Shown here: piece after piece, positions 1-10,282 of the stretch
Numbering within the stretch: the first letter of the stretch is position 1
Layout of the letters: each line of letters opens with the position of its first letter
DNA from: Riptortus pedestris
Taxonomy: Eukaryota; Arthropoda; Insecta; Hemiptera; Alydidae
NCBI GenBank assembly: GCA_019009955.1
Contig: CM032230.1
Location: forward strand, 22,153,501 to 22,217,500
Length of the DNA stretch: 64,000 bases
Direction of reading: 5' to 3'
Notes under the pieces: generated by a model
Database searches by the model: none
What the model saw: only the letters and a program-made list of their open reading frames with translations
What the model was told of the DNA's origin: nothing
Program-made: the position numbers and the translations under genes

Positions 1-1189
1 TTAAGAGAAATCTGCTTAAAGGACAGATGTTTGCGGTATGAGAACCGCCTTGACAAAAAGAAATTATTACCACCTCGCAGTGAAATGAACTATAGACAAG
101 GACAGTACTCCAAAACATCTAAATAGCCTAGGAGTTACAAATAATGACTCCTGTTAAGGTGACCTTAGATAAATCAACAGGTTCCATCTAAAGATATAGG
201 TTACTTTTGTTACAAAAAATTGGTCATACACAGTTTCGGTATCCCTGATTGTCTACTCCTAAAGAGCCACTCCCTTATTGATAACTCCTACCTCAGCAGC
301 CGTTGAACCTCTCGTATTTGCATGAAGACGAAATGATTAATTAATAGCGAGGAGGAAGACGGGGCGCTTTTGTCGAATAATGGCTCTTCTTAGAGGATCT
401 ATGCGGGCAATTTAGCCTCGCTAAAGAAAACCTTAAAAAGGCTATAACTCATCCTCCGAAAGATTAATATTGCTTGATTCATTGCGACAAGGTGTCTGTC
501 CCTTCGCCCAATCACTCATCCAGCTGTGTGCTAGAACCCGTCAATGGGAAAGCAAAAGACGCAGGAAGGTAAGGGGTATTGTGCATGCTATGAATAATTG
601 AGACAAATCTGGCTACTCTGGAATATACTTAAAAACGAGGTACAATAATACAAATACAAATGTGACGATTGATGCAAATATAAATGAACATACAATATTG
701 GAGACACATTTCTCTAATGAGCTAAGTGGTATAATGTTTGATGATAAGAAACTCTGACAACTTCAAAATTCTCGACAATAAAACCTGATAGTAGGTAATG
801 CTTTAGTCACGAAACACACGAGACATTTATCCTCTTCGAAGTCACAAACAGAGCAATCATCGACACAGCATCTTCAAAAGACGTTCAAAAATATGTTTGA
901 AGAATATACAAGACCGTTATTATCAAATTACAATTTAATAAAAATTAAACAAGACGTCAGGAAATGGAAAACATCGTCCTGAAGTAATCGCCAAAAAATC
1001 GTACTGACAAGAGAATATATGAGAAAGAATTAATTAAGAAAGAATATATGAGAAAGAATTAATTTTTCTCAGGGATGTGCTGAATGGTGGAAGGTGCATA
1101 TTAAAAGGAAAATACAAATAAGGCCTTCCTTCCACAAATAATTATATTTAACAGCGACAAGGACCTTTCATAGCAAGAGCTCCTTCATC
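1..1189. other. No gene seen; relatively complex AT-rich DNA
   Basis: I see no convincing coding sequence. The first 20 bases resemble the right end of a Mic-1 element cut by the window edge. A short direct duplication around 1015-1065 (AGAAAGAATTAATTAAG-like) is the only clear internal repeat. The stretch could be the decayed upstream part of the Penelope-like element that follows, but I could not recognise reverse transcriptase motifs in it. Confidence 0.4.
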
Positions 1190-2300
1190 GGTAGTATTTT
1201 GCCGTCGTTCCCGTAGACTCCTACTATCAACCACTGCAGAAAATGGTCGGACTTATATTTGTGATCGACATACTACTCGATATATATTTGGACCTGGAGA
1301 AAAATGAAGATAAAGTAAACCTTATCAAGAATATCGCTTCCAGCAATGGGTCAATGGCCACGCCTCATGGATAGGGCGAGAAGAAATTGTTTGAAGAGAG
1401 GAGCGGCCACAAATACCCACCGGGAACCTGAAGGGACCAAAAAGAGCGAAAAGGTGTCTTTACATCTGTATCCCGTACATGCGGAGGCTCACCGAGACCT
1501 TAGGCCAAAAACTAAGAAAAATAGGACTGAAAACGGCTTTCACAAATAAGATTTCCCAAAAGGCCATGTTGACAAAGGGCAAAGACAAGATTGGATACTG
1601 TAGACAAGTCTAGGATACACCGAGTGTACTGCTCGGGTTTTTCGACGTACGTAGGGCAAAGTAGGAAAATTAGAACCAAGGTAAAGGACTACATTACGCG
1701 GGAGACAAAATTCCATGCGCAAACCACGGAATCACGAGGATAGTTGTATGAGGCTAAGAAGAGCAGGAAATTGAACGTGGCCAGGGTAATATTAAACGGG
1801 GAAAGTTCCGAAATAGGAACAGGAACCTCAACCGCTATGGAGAGGGTATAGTCTCCTCCGATGTCTCGCGGGAGACCCTAGTTGCCCTGCAGGGTAGGCA
1901 CAGTCGACATCTATCGAGACCAGCCAACTTTGATGAAAGCCTTCCCTCTCTATTTAGTAAATCATAAACATTGTTTTTTTTTGTGTGTAAATTTAATTTA
2001 GACCCTTTAATCTCGCAATTAGAAATGTAATTCATATTAGTTTTTATAACTTTTTGTTATATTGACTTTTCTCTTATCCTGTTGCCTTTTTTTAATAATT
2101 CTATAGATTAAGAAAAATTGTAACAAATACCATTTAATTGTTGAGTCATTTATATACTGTTTGTGTGTTGACAGGGCACTGATGATGGACGAGCACTGAA
2201 CACTCTCTGTTGCTGTTAAATATATAGTTTGCGGAAGGAAAGCCTGATTTTGTTTTCCTAGTGTAAGAATTGGATACACGACGTTCACAAATACTTGAAC
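1190..2300 (+). pseudogene. Penelope-like retroelement remnant (linker, GIY-YIG endonuclease part, 3' tail)
   Basis: Translating + strand frames piecewise gives a series of blocks in the order expected for the C-terminal part of Penelope-like element proteins. Near 1310 it reads VNLIKNIASSNG, then after a frameshift QWPRLMDRARRNCLKRG (about 1347-1400). Around 1500 it reads LGQKLRKIGLKTAF, and near 1605-1690 HRVYCSGFSTYVGQSRKIRT, which fits the GIY-YIG nuclease pattern (G-x-Y-x-x-x-C ... Y-V-G-Q-S/T-x-R). These lie in different frames with stops between, so the gene is dead. Further down, near 2177-2200, CACTGATGATGGACGAGCAC resembles the 3' motif often seen downstream of such ORFs. The reverse transcriptase domain, normally upstream, is not recognisable. 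Family assignment rests on remembered motif patterns; another GIY-YIG-carrying retroelement is possible. Confidence 0.55.
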
Positions 2301-2343
2301 CTTCAACATTCTCATCCGACCTTCAGAAAAAGTATATCAAAAA

Positions 2344-2917
2344 GTCCGTCACGCAGGGGCTGCGTAAACTTAGCAAATTTCCTACGTGAAGTTTTACAAT
2401 AGAGAAATCTCACGAGTGCCGAGCAGTTAAGGAAACGGTCGAACTAGCTTTTGGCGGGAAAAGTCACTCGTCCGTTAGCCGCCCAGATTTTAAAAAATTG
2501 CAAATATTTTGGTGAATATTCAAGATAGAGAATAAATGCATATAATAATATCTATAGTAAATTTAATTTGCAATAAGATTGATTCTGTACAATGTTTCGA
2601 TCCGACGTATAGTAACGGAGATATTTCGAAAATCCTCTAAACCCCCCCTCCCACTAGTCCGATTTCAGCCGTTAACGAACTTGATCTTTATTTTTACATA
2701 AAACGACTAAATATCGAGTTTAGTAACGATCAAACAAAAATTGCGACCGCTAGAGCAGTAACAGACATATATATATAAAATATATATATAGTTTTGAACG
2801 GACCTCATTTTCGTCATCTACTAGGTAGGATAGATGGACATTTGAAGATAAATTTCGAAAATTCCGTCATGAGTATGACCTCAATAGCTGATTTCCTTTA
2901 AGGGAAAGCTGCTAAAA
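2344..2917 (+). mobile_element. Mic-1 element, complete, left arm type A
   Basis: All modules are present in order: left terminus at 2344, subterminal block, type A arm (about 2410-2490, ending CCGCCCAGATTT), core from about 2500, C-rich tract near 2641, GCGACCGCTAGAGC near 2742, a short (AT) tract at about 2768-2792, right arm from TTTTGAACGGACCTC, then the terminal palindrome and GCTAAAA. It is non-coding. AAA precedes and AAAA follows the termini. The microsatellite is short here compared with other copies. Confidence 0.85.
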
Positions 2918-3873
2918 TAGCAGTAGAACATGCGTTATTGCTTTGCCTATTCTTGGAGGCCAGAAGATTCTTTGATTTTTTTTTTTAAAAAAAAAAAAGG
3001 TTGATATCCTATTTAAGTTTTTCAAGACTGTAAACTTCTTTAACGTAATATTAACTTTTTTGTCTGTTAAAGAGCCTCCGTGTCGAAGCATAATAATAAC
3101 AAATAAATAAATGATCCATAAGATAGGATAGGATAAAGGTTGGACTGCTCAAGATAGGGCGTGCTGGTAATTGGGAGGGCCATCCCAATCCTCGAGTCTA
3201 ATTGATATCGACCTCCTTGGAAGCCGCAGATTGATTGGACACCGATTAGCTTCCTCCTTTCCGTTTTTAATCCGGACGCCTCTTAATCCCCCCACTAATC
3301 CCTAATCCCACACAACACCGCTTACATTCACAGGATGCCAGCTGTTAATCAAGGACCAAGCCGAAATGAATGTTTCCTCTTCATGCTTTAATCACTCCTT
3401 ACCTGGGAATTCCGACCGGCTAATTAGCGAATGAATAATACACCACTACTGGGATAAGGATTTAATGCTACTCACGCGGACGCGCTTATTACCAAAAGCC
3501 TTTTAGTCAGTCTTCCCACAAGTGTATAATTCATAATAGTAACGAAATAAAACATTGATTCAACTTTGACACTGGTTTACACTCCACGAATTACATCATA
3601 TAAAAGAAATGAGCTAAAAATAAAAAAAAGGCGACTCAATTTCTTAATGTATAAAGAAAATCCATCCTAGTTCAATCTTTACATCGCAGGTAAAAGAGAA
3701 GATTAAGATGCTACTATTATTTGTAGAAATTATGTACAGTACACAAGGCCACGAAAAATTATTAACAAATTAATAAACTAGCAAATATTCAAAGTTTGTT
3801 TTTCATATTATCATAACTAATGACTAGGCGATACATTAAAGAAAGAATTGGGCCTATTCTATACTAAAAAAAA
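2918..3873. other. No gene seen
   Basis: The stretch has no recognised element or coding signal. It contains short A and T runs near 2978-2998 and a less AT-rich patch at about 3120-3500 with several AATCCC/TAATCC strings. No repeat partner was found elsewhere in the window, so this could be unique host DNA. Confidence 0.4.
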
Positions 3874-4420
3874 GTCCGTCACGCAAGGGCTGCGTTAACT
3901 AAGCAGATTACCCACGTGAAGTTATACAATAGAGAAATCTGCCTAATAACAACTGTAGTAGTAAGAAACCTCTAAACCTAAAACATTATTTAGGGCGTAA
4001 TAACCCAGAAATTTCTAGCCCCAAAAAACAGTTAACCTAACCTCTAAACCTATACACGAGGGACGAATAGTTATGGAAATGGCCACCAGAGCTCTCGGCG
4101 GAAAGTCCGAACATAGCCTACGTGATCACACGCAGATTACAAATGCAAATATCTCGGTTAATATTCAAGATAGAGAATAAATGCATATAACAATATTTAT
4201 AGTAAATTTAATTTGCAATAAGATTTGTTCTATACAATTTTTCGATCCGGTGCATAATAACGGAGATATTTCGAATTTATGAAACCCCCCCTCTAAGCCT
4301 CCCCTCCCACTTATCCGACTTCAGCCGTTAACGAACTTGATCTTCCTTTTTACATAAAACTATTAAATACCGAGTTTGGTGACGATTAAACAAAAATTGC
4401 GACCGCTAGAGTGTTAACAG

Positions 4421-4503
<83 letters not shown>

Positions 4504-4660
4504 TATATATATATATAGATATATATATATATAGTTTTGAACGGACCTCATTTTCGTCATCTCCTGGGTAGGATCGATGGACATTTGAAGAAATTTTTCG
4601 AAAATCGCGTCATGAGTACGACCTCAATAGCTGATTTCCCTTAAGGGAAATCTGCTAAAA
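3874..4660 (+). mobile_element. Mic-1 element, complete, left arm type B
   Basis: The left terminus is at 3874 after a run of A. The left arm is the longer type B (about 3940-4140, with AACAACTGTAGTAGTAAG and GGGCGTAATAACCCAG), followed by the shared core from about 4143, C-rich tract at about 4285, (AT)n at 4424-4534, right arm and terminal palindrome, ending CTGCTAAAA at 4660. The B arm is shared with copies at 16.7-17.2, 31.6 and 51.0 kb. A second left terminus begins at the next base, making a head-to-tail junction. Confidence 0.85.
4424..4534. repeat. (AT)n microsatellite with interspersed AG
   Basis: About 110 bp of almost pure AT dinucleotide forms the internal microsatellite of the flanking Mic-1 copy and is one of the longest in the window. 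AGAT interruptions occur near 4500-4520. Confidence 0.95.
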
Positions 4661-4725
4661 GTCCGTCACGCAAGGGCTGCGTTAACTAAGCAGATTACCC
4701 ACGTGAAGTTATACAATAGAGAAAT
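4661..4725 (+). mobile_element. Mic-1 left terminus, 65-bp head-to-tail fragment
   Basis: This 65-bp piece repeats the first bases of the copy at 3874 and begins directly after that copy's terminal AAAA. The shared sequence includes the variants CAAGGGCTGCGTTAAC and GATTACCC, so it derives from the same or a very close source. It stops at AGAAATCT, where unrelated sequence begins. Confidence 0.85.
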
Positions 4726-5085
4726 CTTGTTAAATTTTATTTGTTTATTTGGGTTTTAAATACATTTCACAAAATAGAATAATAAAATACTAATAACAGC
4801 AACATAATTCACCTAACCTATAATACTTTATAAAATACACGATTAATAAGGGTTCCCTAACCCCTTGGATGTCCCTAAAGGACATTATAAAAAAGGGGTG
4901 CTAGCACCCAAAAAAAAAAAAAGAGTTCTTTACCTTAACTAACACGTATCTTTTAACAACAAAAAAATATAAAGAAAATAAATAAAACAGAAGAGAACAA
5001 CATTAAAAAAAAGCCTTATACATAGTTGTTTAAAAACCATAAATATAAAACAAATATAAAAACAAAAGACAAAACAAAACATAAA
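4726..5085. other. No gene seen; small hairpins and A tract
   Basis: The sequence is AT-rich. Around 4855-4910 two short palindromic motifs occur (TGTCCCTAAAGGACA and GGGTGCTAGCACCC), the second directly followed by 13 A. This could be the 3' end of a retroposon with a poly(A) tail, but I do not recognise the family. Confidence 0.35.
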
Positions 5086-5664
5086 CAGTAATGGGAAATC
5101 ATTCGGTTAATTTTAATAAGCTCCAAACGGAAACTACTTCTGAATTGTAAACAAATAGGTCTGCCAATTACTCAGAAATATTCTTCACCAGAAAAAAATA
5201 ACAATTACTGAAATATTTCTGAATATAACATATTAAATTTATTGCAAACTATTTATTATATCTAGTTCTGTAATTTATAATGCATCAGAATATTGTTTAT
5301 CGCATTCATTCAAGTTTTAGTAGTCCAAGAACTAAAGGAGGGGAGGGGGGGGCGATGTTATCAACAGAACGTATTTGCATATATCTTACAAAATAGAATC
5401 TTACACAAGTCTCAAACAATTTCACGAGCCGAAAAGTGACGGAAACGGCCGAACTAGTTTTCCGGGGAAACTCCCGAATAGAATCAACCATAGACGATCT
5501 CATCTCGTCCGCTTTCCGCACACACATCATAAAAATGCAAATATCTCGGTTAATAGTAAAGATAGAGAATAAATGGATCGATGGACATTTGAGGAAATTT
5601 CTCAAAAATCGCTCCTTGAGTAAGACCTTAATAGCCAATTTTCCTTAAGGAAAATCTGCTAAAA
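5086..5664 (+). mobile_element. Mic-1 hybrid copy: D arm, then C arm, with core deleted
   Basis: Positions 5086-5365 match the long D arm (for example TAATTTATAATGCATCAGA and the G-rich tract near 5336-5352). Positions 5405-5525 match a type C arm (CGATCTCATCTCGTCCGC). The core starts at ATGCAAATATCTCGG (5535) but jumps at about 5574 straight into the right arm (GATCGATGGACATTTGAGG). It ends in the terminal palindrome and CTGCTAAAA. Both the C-rich tract and the microsatellite are missing. Two short ORFs here are by-products of the arm. Confidence 0.7.
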
Positions 5665-5669
5665 AAAGC

Positions 5670-6005
5670 TAGATTGGATATGAAATCTTATTCGAACATA
5701 AGTGAAATAAAACATATATGTGTGACTCGGCGTTTTTCCGTTTTCTAAACGCTAACCAGAGGTCCGATTTGAGCAGCTAGCGAACTTGATAAAGATCAAT
5801 TTTCAATACAGATACAAGAGATCAGTGAAGAACAAATAATAAATTCAACAGCCAGGACGTCAACATAAATAGATCTTCAGACTTTTAAACTTAACTCCTG
5901 TCGCCCACTAGGTAAGATAGGTACATGTCTAGATTTGTTTTTGTTTTTTTAATCGCATTTTGACAGCAATATTAATACCCATTTCCCTTGCGGGAAATTC
6001 GCGCG
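5670..6005 (+). mobile_element. Degenerate Mic-1 core and right arm
   Basis: Weak but ordered matches occur: GGTCCGATTTGAGCAG with GCGAACTTGAT near 5760-5790, CACTAGGTAAGATAGG in the right arm near 5908, and TTTCCCTTGCGGGAAAT near 5982 as a diverged terminal palindrome. No microsatellite survives. This is an old copy. Confidence 0.5.
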
Positions 6006-6689
6006 CAGCATGGCTGGCTTATGGAAATTATTTTTATGTACGAAATAAAAAAAAACAAATATACTGTTCAAGTATAAGTAAAGCACATTAGACAATCTTA
6101 ATATGCAAATTTTCAAAGAATGTCAAAAATCGAACAACGTATTAAAAAAAAATTTACCATCACATATACAGTGTCCCTTTTAGTTTCTGTTAACTCTTCT
6201 ATTACGAAGGACGTGTTATAATCGCACAGAAAGAAAATATTTCTTACATGATTTATTCTTTCTTATCGGAGAGTATCGAAAACACTATATACATGTATTG
6301 ACAGTCAAAACATAAATAAAATATATTTTTATATTGAAATATCTCACACATTAAAGGGATAGCAGTTCCCCCGAATATAAATGTTTATGTTTAGTGAAGC
6401 GAACAGACAAAAAAATGGCTGTCCTTCCCCTTTGAAGCTAGATCGGTCAACCATAGCATCATCACTTTGTCCCATACATCAAACAGATTCACAAATCTAC
6501 AGTGAAAATGAAAAGGCGTTCGTACTCACCAATCTATAAAATACTATACTGATGAAATTTTGAAAGAGAAAGATATAAATATGTGGGCAAATGTCCATTG
6601 TATTGAATTCACCTTCGGAATTTATGCCTATATATAAACTCATCCCTTTGTTAATAATTAGTACCGGAAGGAATACAGCTTAAGCCTCA
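6006..6689. other. No gene seen
   Basis: AT-rich stretch with several A runs. No repeat partner, coding signal or element end was recognised. Confidence 0.4.
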
Positions 6690-7010
6690 GGGATGAAAAA
6701 ATTGAGGGAAAACAAAAACACAACGGCGGAATGGTCATCAAGTAATCCAAGTTCAAGAAGAGAAGATAATGGAACTTGTTCGACTGCTACATGCCATCAG
6801 GTCTAACATTTAAATACCTTAAAGCAAAATCGTAACAGCAAACTAGCTCTGGTCTTCTGTAATAAGCTACTCACTATAAAAAACGACTTCCCCTACGACC
6901 TGGACGAACTACTAAATGAAACAATTCACACACCGACACTTCGTTACAAAAATAAGAACATTTTTACCAAATCGTATAATTCTCAGTCTTCCTATCCCAG
7001 AGAATTATAG
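6690..7010 (+). pseudogene. I-type LINE 3' coding remnant, second copy
   Basis: About 6715-6790 closely matches the 3' part of the LINE fragment at 41580-41660 (shared strings such as GAATGGTCATCAAGTAATC and GTTCAAGAAGAGAAG). It decodes as TAEWSSSN..SSRRED. This corresponds to the W...RREE..L.RL region that follows RNase H in I-group LINEs. Stops and indels break it. Downstream to about 7010 the match to the other copy's tail is weak. Confidence 0.55.
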
Positions 7011-7185
7011 TACAAAAGACAGTAATTGGAAAGTTGTTTTTAAAGACTAAATTGCATTTAAAGCTAACATTGATCTACCATTTATCTAATTGGGCGATAT
7101 TTATAGGGGTGTAAATCGCTTGAATGACATAATCAACAAATAAAAAACAAAATAAATCAAAATAACTAATTTCGAATGAATTGAG

Positions 7186-7545
7186 CTTAAGGGAAATCAG
7201 CTATTGCGGTAGAACTCAACACGAAAACTTGAGGATGTCCATCGATTCTACCGAGAGCATGACAAAACTGAGGTCCATTAAAATTATACACTTGACTGGT
7301 GTTATCACAATTCTAATTTGATCATTACTAAACTGTATATATATGCGTTTCATAAAAAAATAAAGGTAGAATTCGTTAACGGCTGAAATCGAGATAGTGG
7401 GTGGGGCAGTAAGAGGGGGGGGGGAGAAATATTGGTATAAACATTTATTCTCTATCTTCAGTATTAACGGGGATATTTACATTTTTTTAGTTATTGGAAT
7501 TTAGTAAACCCCACTCCCATTCAATAAGCAATTAGCAACAACAAT
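7186..7545 (-). mobile_element. Mic-1 degenerate copy, right arm and core
   Basis: From 7186 the reverse complement of the right end appears (TTAAGGGAAATCAGCTATTG), with the right arm to about 7280. The core follows in the same orientation (GTTAACGGCTGAAATCGAG near 7377, poly-G near 7420, then TCTATCTTCAGTATTAACGG). It runs into D-arm-like sequence that fades by about 7640. The microsatellite is replaced by about 40 bp of other sequence. Confidence 0.6.
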
Positions 7546-7680
7546 AAGCTGTAATATTATGAAGTATTCTTTATTTGAAGCCCACATACCAAATAATGTT
7601 CTCAGTGAACTTTTACATTTTGAGATAAATTCAAATACCTGACGTACCTAGGAAATCAGCATAGATACCCCAGTGTTCAA

Positions 7681-7682
7681 AA

Positions 7683-7750
<68 letters not shown>

Positions 7751-8190
7751 TTGCCTGTTACTGCTCTAGCGGTTGCAATTTTTGTTTGATCGTTACCAAA
7801 CTCGATATTTAAACGTTTTTTGTAAGACAGATCAAGTTCGTTGATGGCTGAAATCGGACAAGTGGGAGGGGGGGGGGGTTTAGAGGGGAAGATTTTCGAA
7901 AATACGAAATATCTCTGTTAGTATACTCCGGATCGAAAAATTGTACAGAATCAATCTTATTGCAAATTAAATTTACTATACATATTGTTATATACATTTA
8001 TTCTCTATCTTGAATATTAACCGAGTTATTTGCATTTTTATTTATTGTGGGCCGATAACGGATGACTAGTTTCCCGCCAAAAGCTAGTTCGGCCCTTTGC
8101 CGTAACTGTTCGGCGCTTGTGAAATGTCTCAAATGTAAAACTTAAAGTGGGAAATATGATTAGTTTACGCAGCCGTGACACATTTTTTTT
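7681..8190 (-). mobile_element. Mic-1 element lacking right arm, type A
   Basis: It begins in (AT)n at 7683-7743, then CTCTAGCGGTTGCAATTTT, the reverse-strand core, poly-G at 7865-7880 and the type A arm to a decayed left terminus near 8175. The right arm is missing on the microsatellite side. Confidence 0.75.
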
Positions 8191-8769
8191 TTTACCCTAA
8201 GAGCGTCATTCTTAGTTGGTTACTTCTTCAGAGAAATTGTAGTAGAGGAGCAGAGAGCAAAAAATAACACAATGAGTGAAAGTCACATCTTGAATAAACC
8301 ATTCTTTTCTATCATTCAGTAACCAACACCTAAACAACACATTAATTATTGTCCTATACGCCTTTGAAGGTGTTAGGTAGCTAGTTAAACGGATTTGCAT
8401 GTTTTTAGCCTTCAGTATATTATATCCCCAATTGAAAGTCTAGGATTTCTAATAAGAAACTGCAAATAAATGTTGAGAAGTGAGGGCAATCTGTTTAATT
8501 TACGCAGCACCACCGTGAAGGGTTTTTTTTAAGGAGAAAATGAAGATGACAAAGGTGTTATTAATAAAACTGAACAATGAACTAATAGTTCTCCCAGAGC
8601 GTTGGACAATGGCCAATAGAATAGCTCGGGGAAAGTTTCAGTGCGATTGACGTCGCCTAGCTAAGTCTGTCACTCACTTCCCTCACAAATGAAGGGGAGT
8701 TGGAAAGTAGGATGTTCAGCAGATTTGCCTAGAGGAAAAGAAGCTATTCTGCTACTCATGTACCTATTG
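8191..8769. other. No gene seen; scraps of Mic-1 ends
   Basis: Short matches to Mic-1 ends occur near 8490-8525 (reverse left end, TTTAATTTACGCAGC) and 8710-8745 (reverse right end, CAGCAGATTTGCC). The rest is unassigned AT-rich DNA. Confidence 0.4.
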
Positions 8770-9128
8770 ACATACCAAAACCATAAGTCACCTATCTCTA
8801 ACAGTTAAAAACCATAAGTCACCTATCTCTAACAGTTAAAAAGTATTACAGGGACTAATAAATAACCCTTTCATTAAACACTATCTTTCCTAGAACTACA
8901 TAATGACACATTAAACTTTTCACATAATGAACCAGCAAATTTTTAATAAACAAATTAAACCTGAGGTCTGATCATTGAAAAGAATAAAAATCATTGTTCT
9001 GACTTTACTATTATTATTATTTATTCCACTTTTGGAGATTGGTTACTTACTCAACATGGCACTGACAATGATGCACTTCATCCGCTCTGTCGCTTCAATA
9101 AAAAATTGTTACTGTGGATGTGCGGTCA
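8770..9128 (+). repeat. Dispersed repeat, inverted partner at 25.6-25.9 kb
   Basis: The reverse complement of 25590-25912 matches this stretch over most of its length, including TAAGTCACCTATCTCTAACAG, ATGATGCACTTCATC and CTGTCGCTTCAAT. Here a 31-bp piece (ACCATAAGTCACC...) is present twice in tandem at 8781-8842. The 85-codon ORF from 8975 is part of this repeat and has no counterpart reading frame in the partner. A Mic-1 right terminus sits at the 3' border after TTTT. Confidence 0.75.
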
Positions 9129-9520
9129 TTTTAGCAGATTTCGCTAAAGGAAAATCAGCTACTGAAGTCGTACTCATGAAGCCATTTTCGAAAAATGTCT
9201 TCAAAAGTCCATCGATCCAACCCAGGATATGATGAAAATTAAATCAGTTCAGAATTTATCGTTACCAAACTCGATATTTAAACATTTTATGTAAAACTAA
9301 AGATTAAGTTCGTTAACGGCTGAAATCGGACCAGTGGGAGGGGGGGATTTTCGAAAATTTGAAATATCTTCTTTATTATACGTCGGATCGAAAAATTGTA
9401 TTGACCTAATCGTACTGTAAATTTAATTTCTTGTAAATGTAGTCTTATCTCACTTGAGTACCAACCAAGATATTTGTAATTTTTAGTTTTCAGCATTAGC
9501 AGTAAACCTCATCTCATATT
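9129..9520 (-). mobile_element. Mic-1 right arm and core
   Basis: It starts TTTTAGCAGATTTCGC, runs through the right arm to about 9235, omits the microsatellite, then has the core (ACCAAACTCGATATTTAAAC, GGCTGAAATCGGACC, poly-G at 9338-9346) and the start of a D arm. The left terminus is not found. Comparison with the repeat at 25.6 kb places the insertion boundary within a T run. Confidence 0.7.
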
Positions 9521-9659
9521 AACAATAAGCTGATATTCTGTGTAACGCTTTATTCTAAGCTTAAATGCAAAATCTAATTTTCATTAGACCATTATTATGG
9601 GAAATACAAACGAATTCGCTGTTTAGATTTCACCATCATCTTGCCTCGAAAATGTTTAT

Positions 9660-10005
9660 TTGAACTGTATAGTACTTGATATTAAACTAAACTAATGCTC
9701 ATCTTTTATCAGCAGAAATCGCATCAGGAATATGGGGCGTTTAGAGAGGGGGGGATTTTAACATTTAAAATATCTGCGTTATTATGAGTCGAATGGAAAA
9801 ATGTTACAGAATTAATCTTGTTAATATATTGATGCTCTACAAACCCTGTTGTATATATTTTTTCTTAACTGAAATATTAAGAAAGTAATTAGTATTTTCT
9901 GGTTTTCAGTTAGAACATATGCGGAGATATAACCAATATGTGGGGACCAGCACGAGGGAAACCAGCTTAGTTTACACAGTGACCCACCTTTTTAAAGGGT
10001 CTCTT
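9660..10005 (-). mobile_element. Very degenerate Mic-1 copy
   Basis: Ordered weak matches: GCAGAAATCGCATC, a poly-G tract near 9750, TGCGTTATTATGAGTCG, TTAAGAAAGTAATTAG and an end GCTTAGTTTACACAG near 9972. It has no microsatellite. Confidence 0.45.
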
Positions 10006-10282
10006 TTCAGGCCAGGTCCATGGGCGTTGGAATAAATGGCGTTATTTATTTCCAAAACTTCCTCACACTACTTATCATCAATCCCGTGGATTTTAATGAT
10101 CACACCAAAATAATGTTTATGATAAAGTCACATGAAGAATGTAAAATAATTAGGTGAAATCAGAGCAACACACTATCCACCGTTTGTTAAACTGAGTTAT
10201 AAAATATTTCTTAGAGGACGTGTATACGCTCTAATAAATCTTAATCATAGGCTGAAATCCCTTTAAACAAGCTAAACTAAAA

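Noticed and set aside
5306..5648. 110-codon minus-strand ORF and two plus-strand ORFs
   Set aside because: All are chance frames in Mic-1 arm sequence that decay in other copies.
8975..9232. 85-codon ORF starting with a hydrophobic stretch that looks like a signal peptide
   Set aside because: It spans a dispersed repeat and then a Mic-1 right end; the homologous copy at 25.6 kb has no matching frame.
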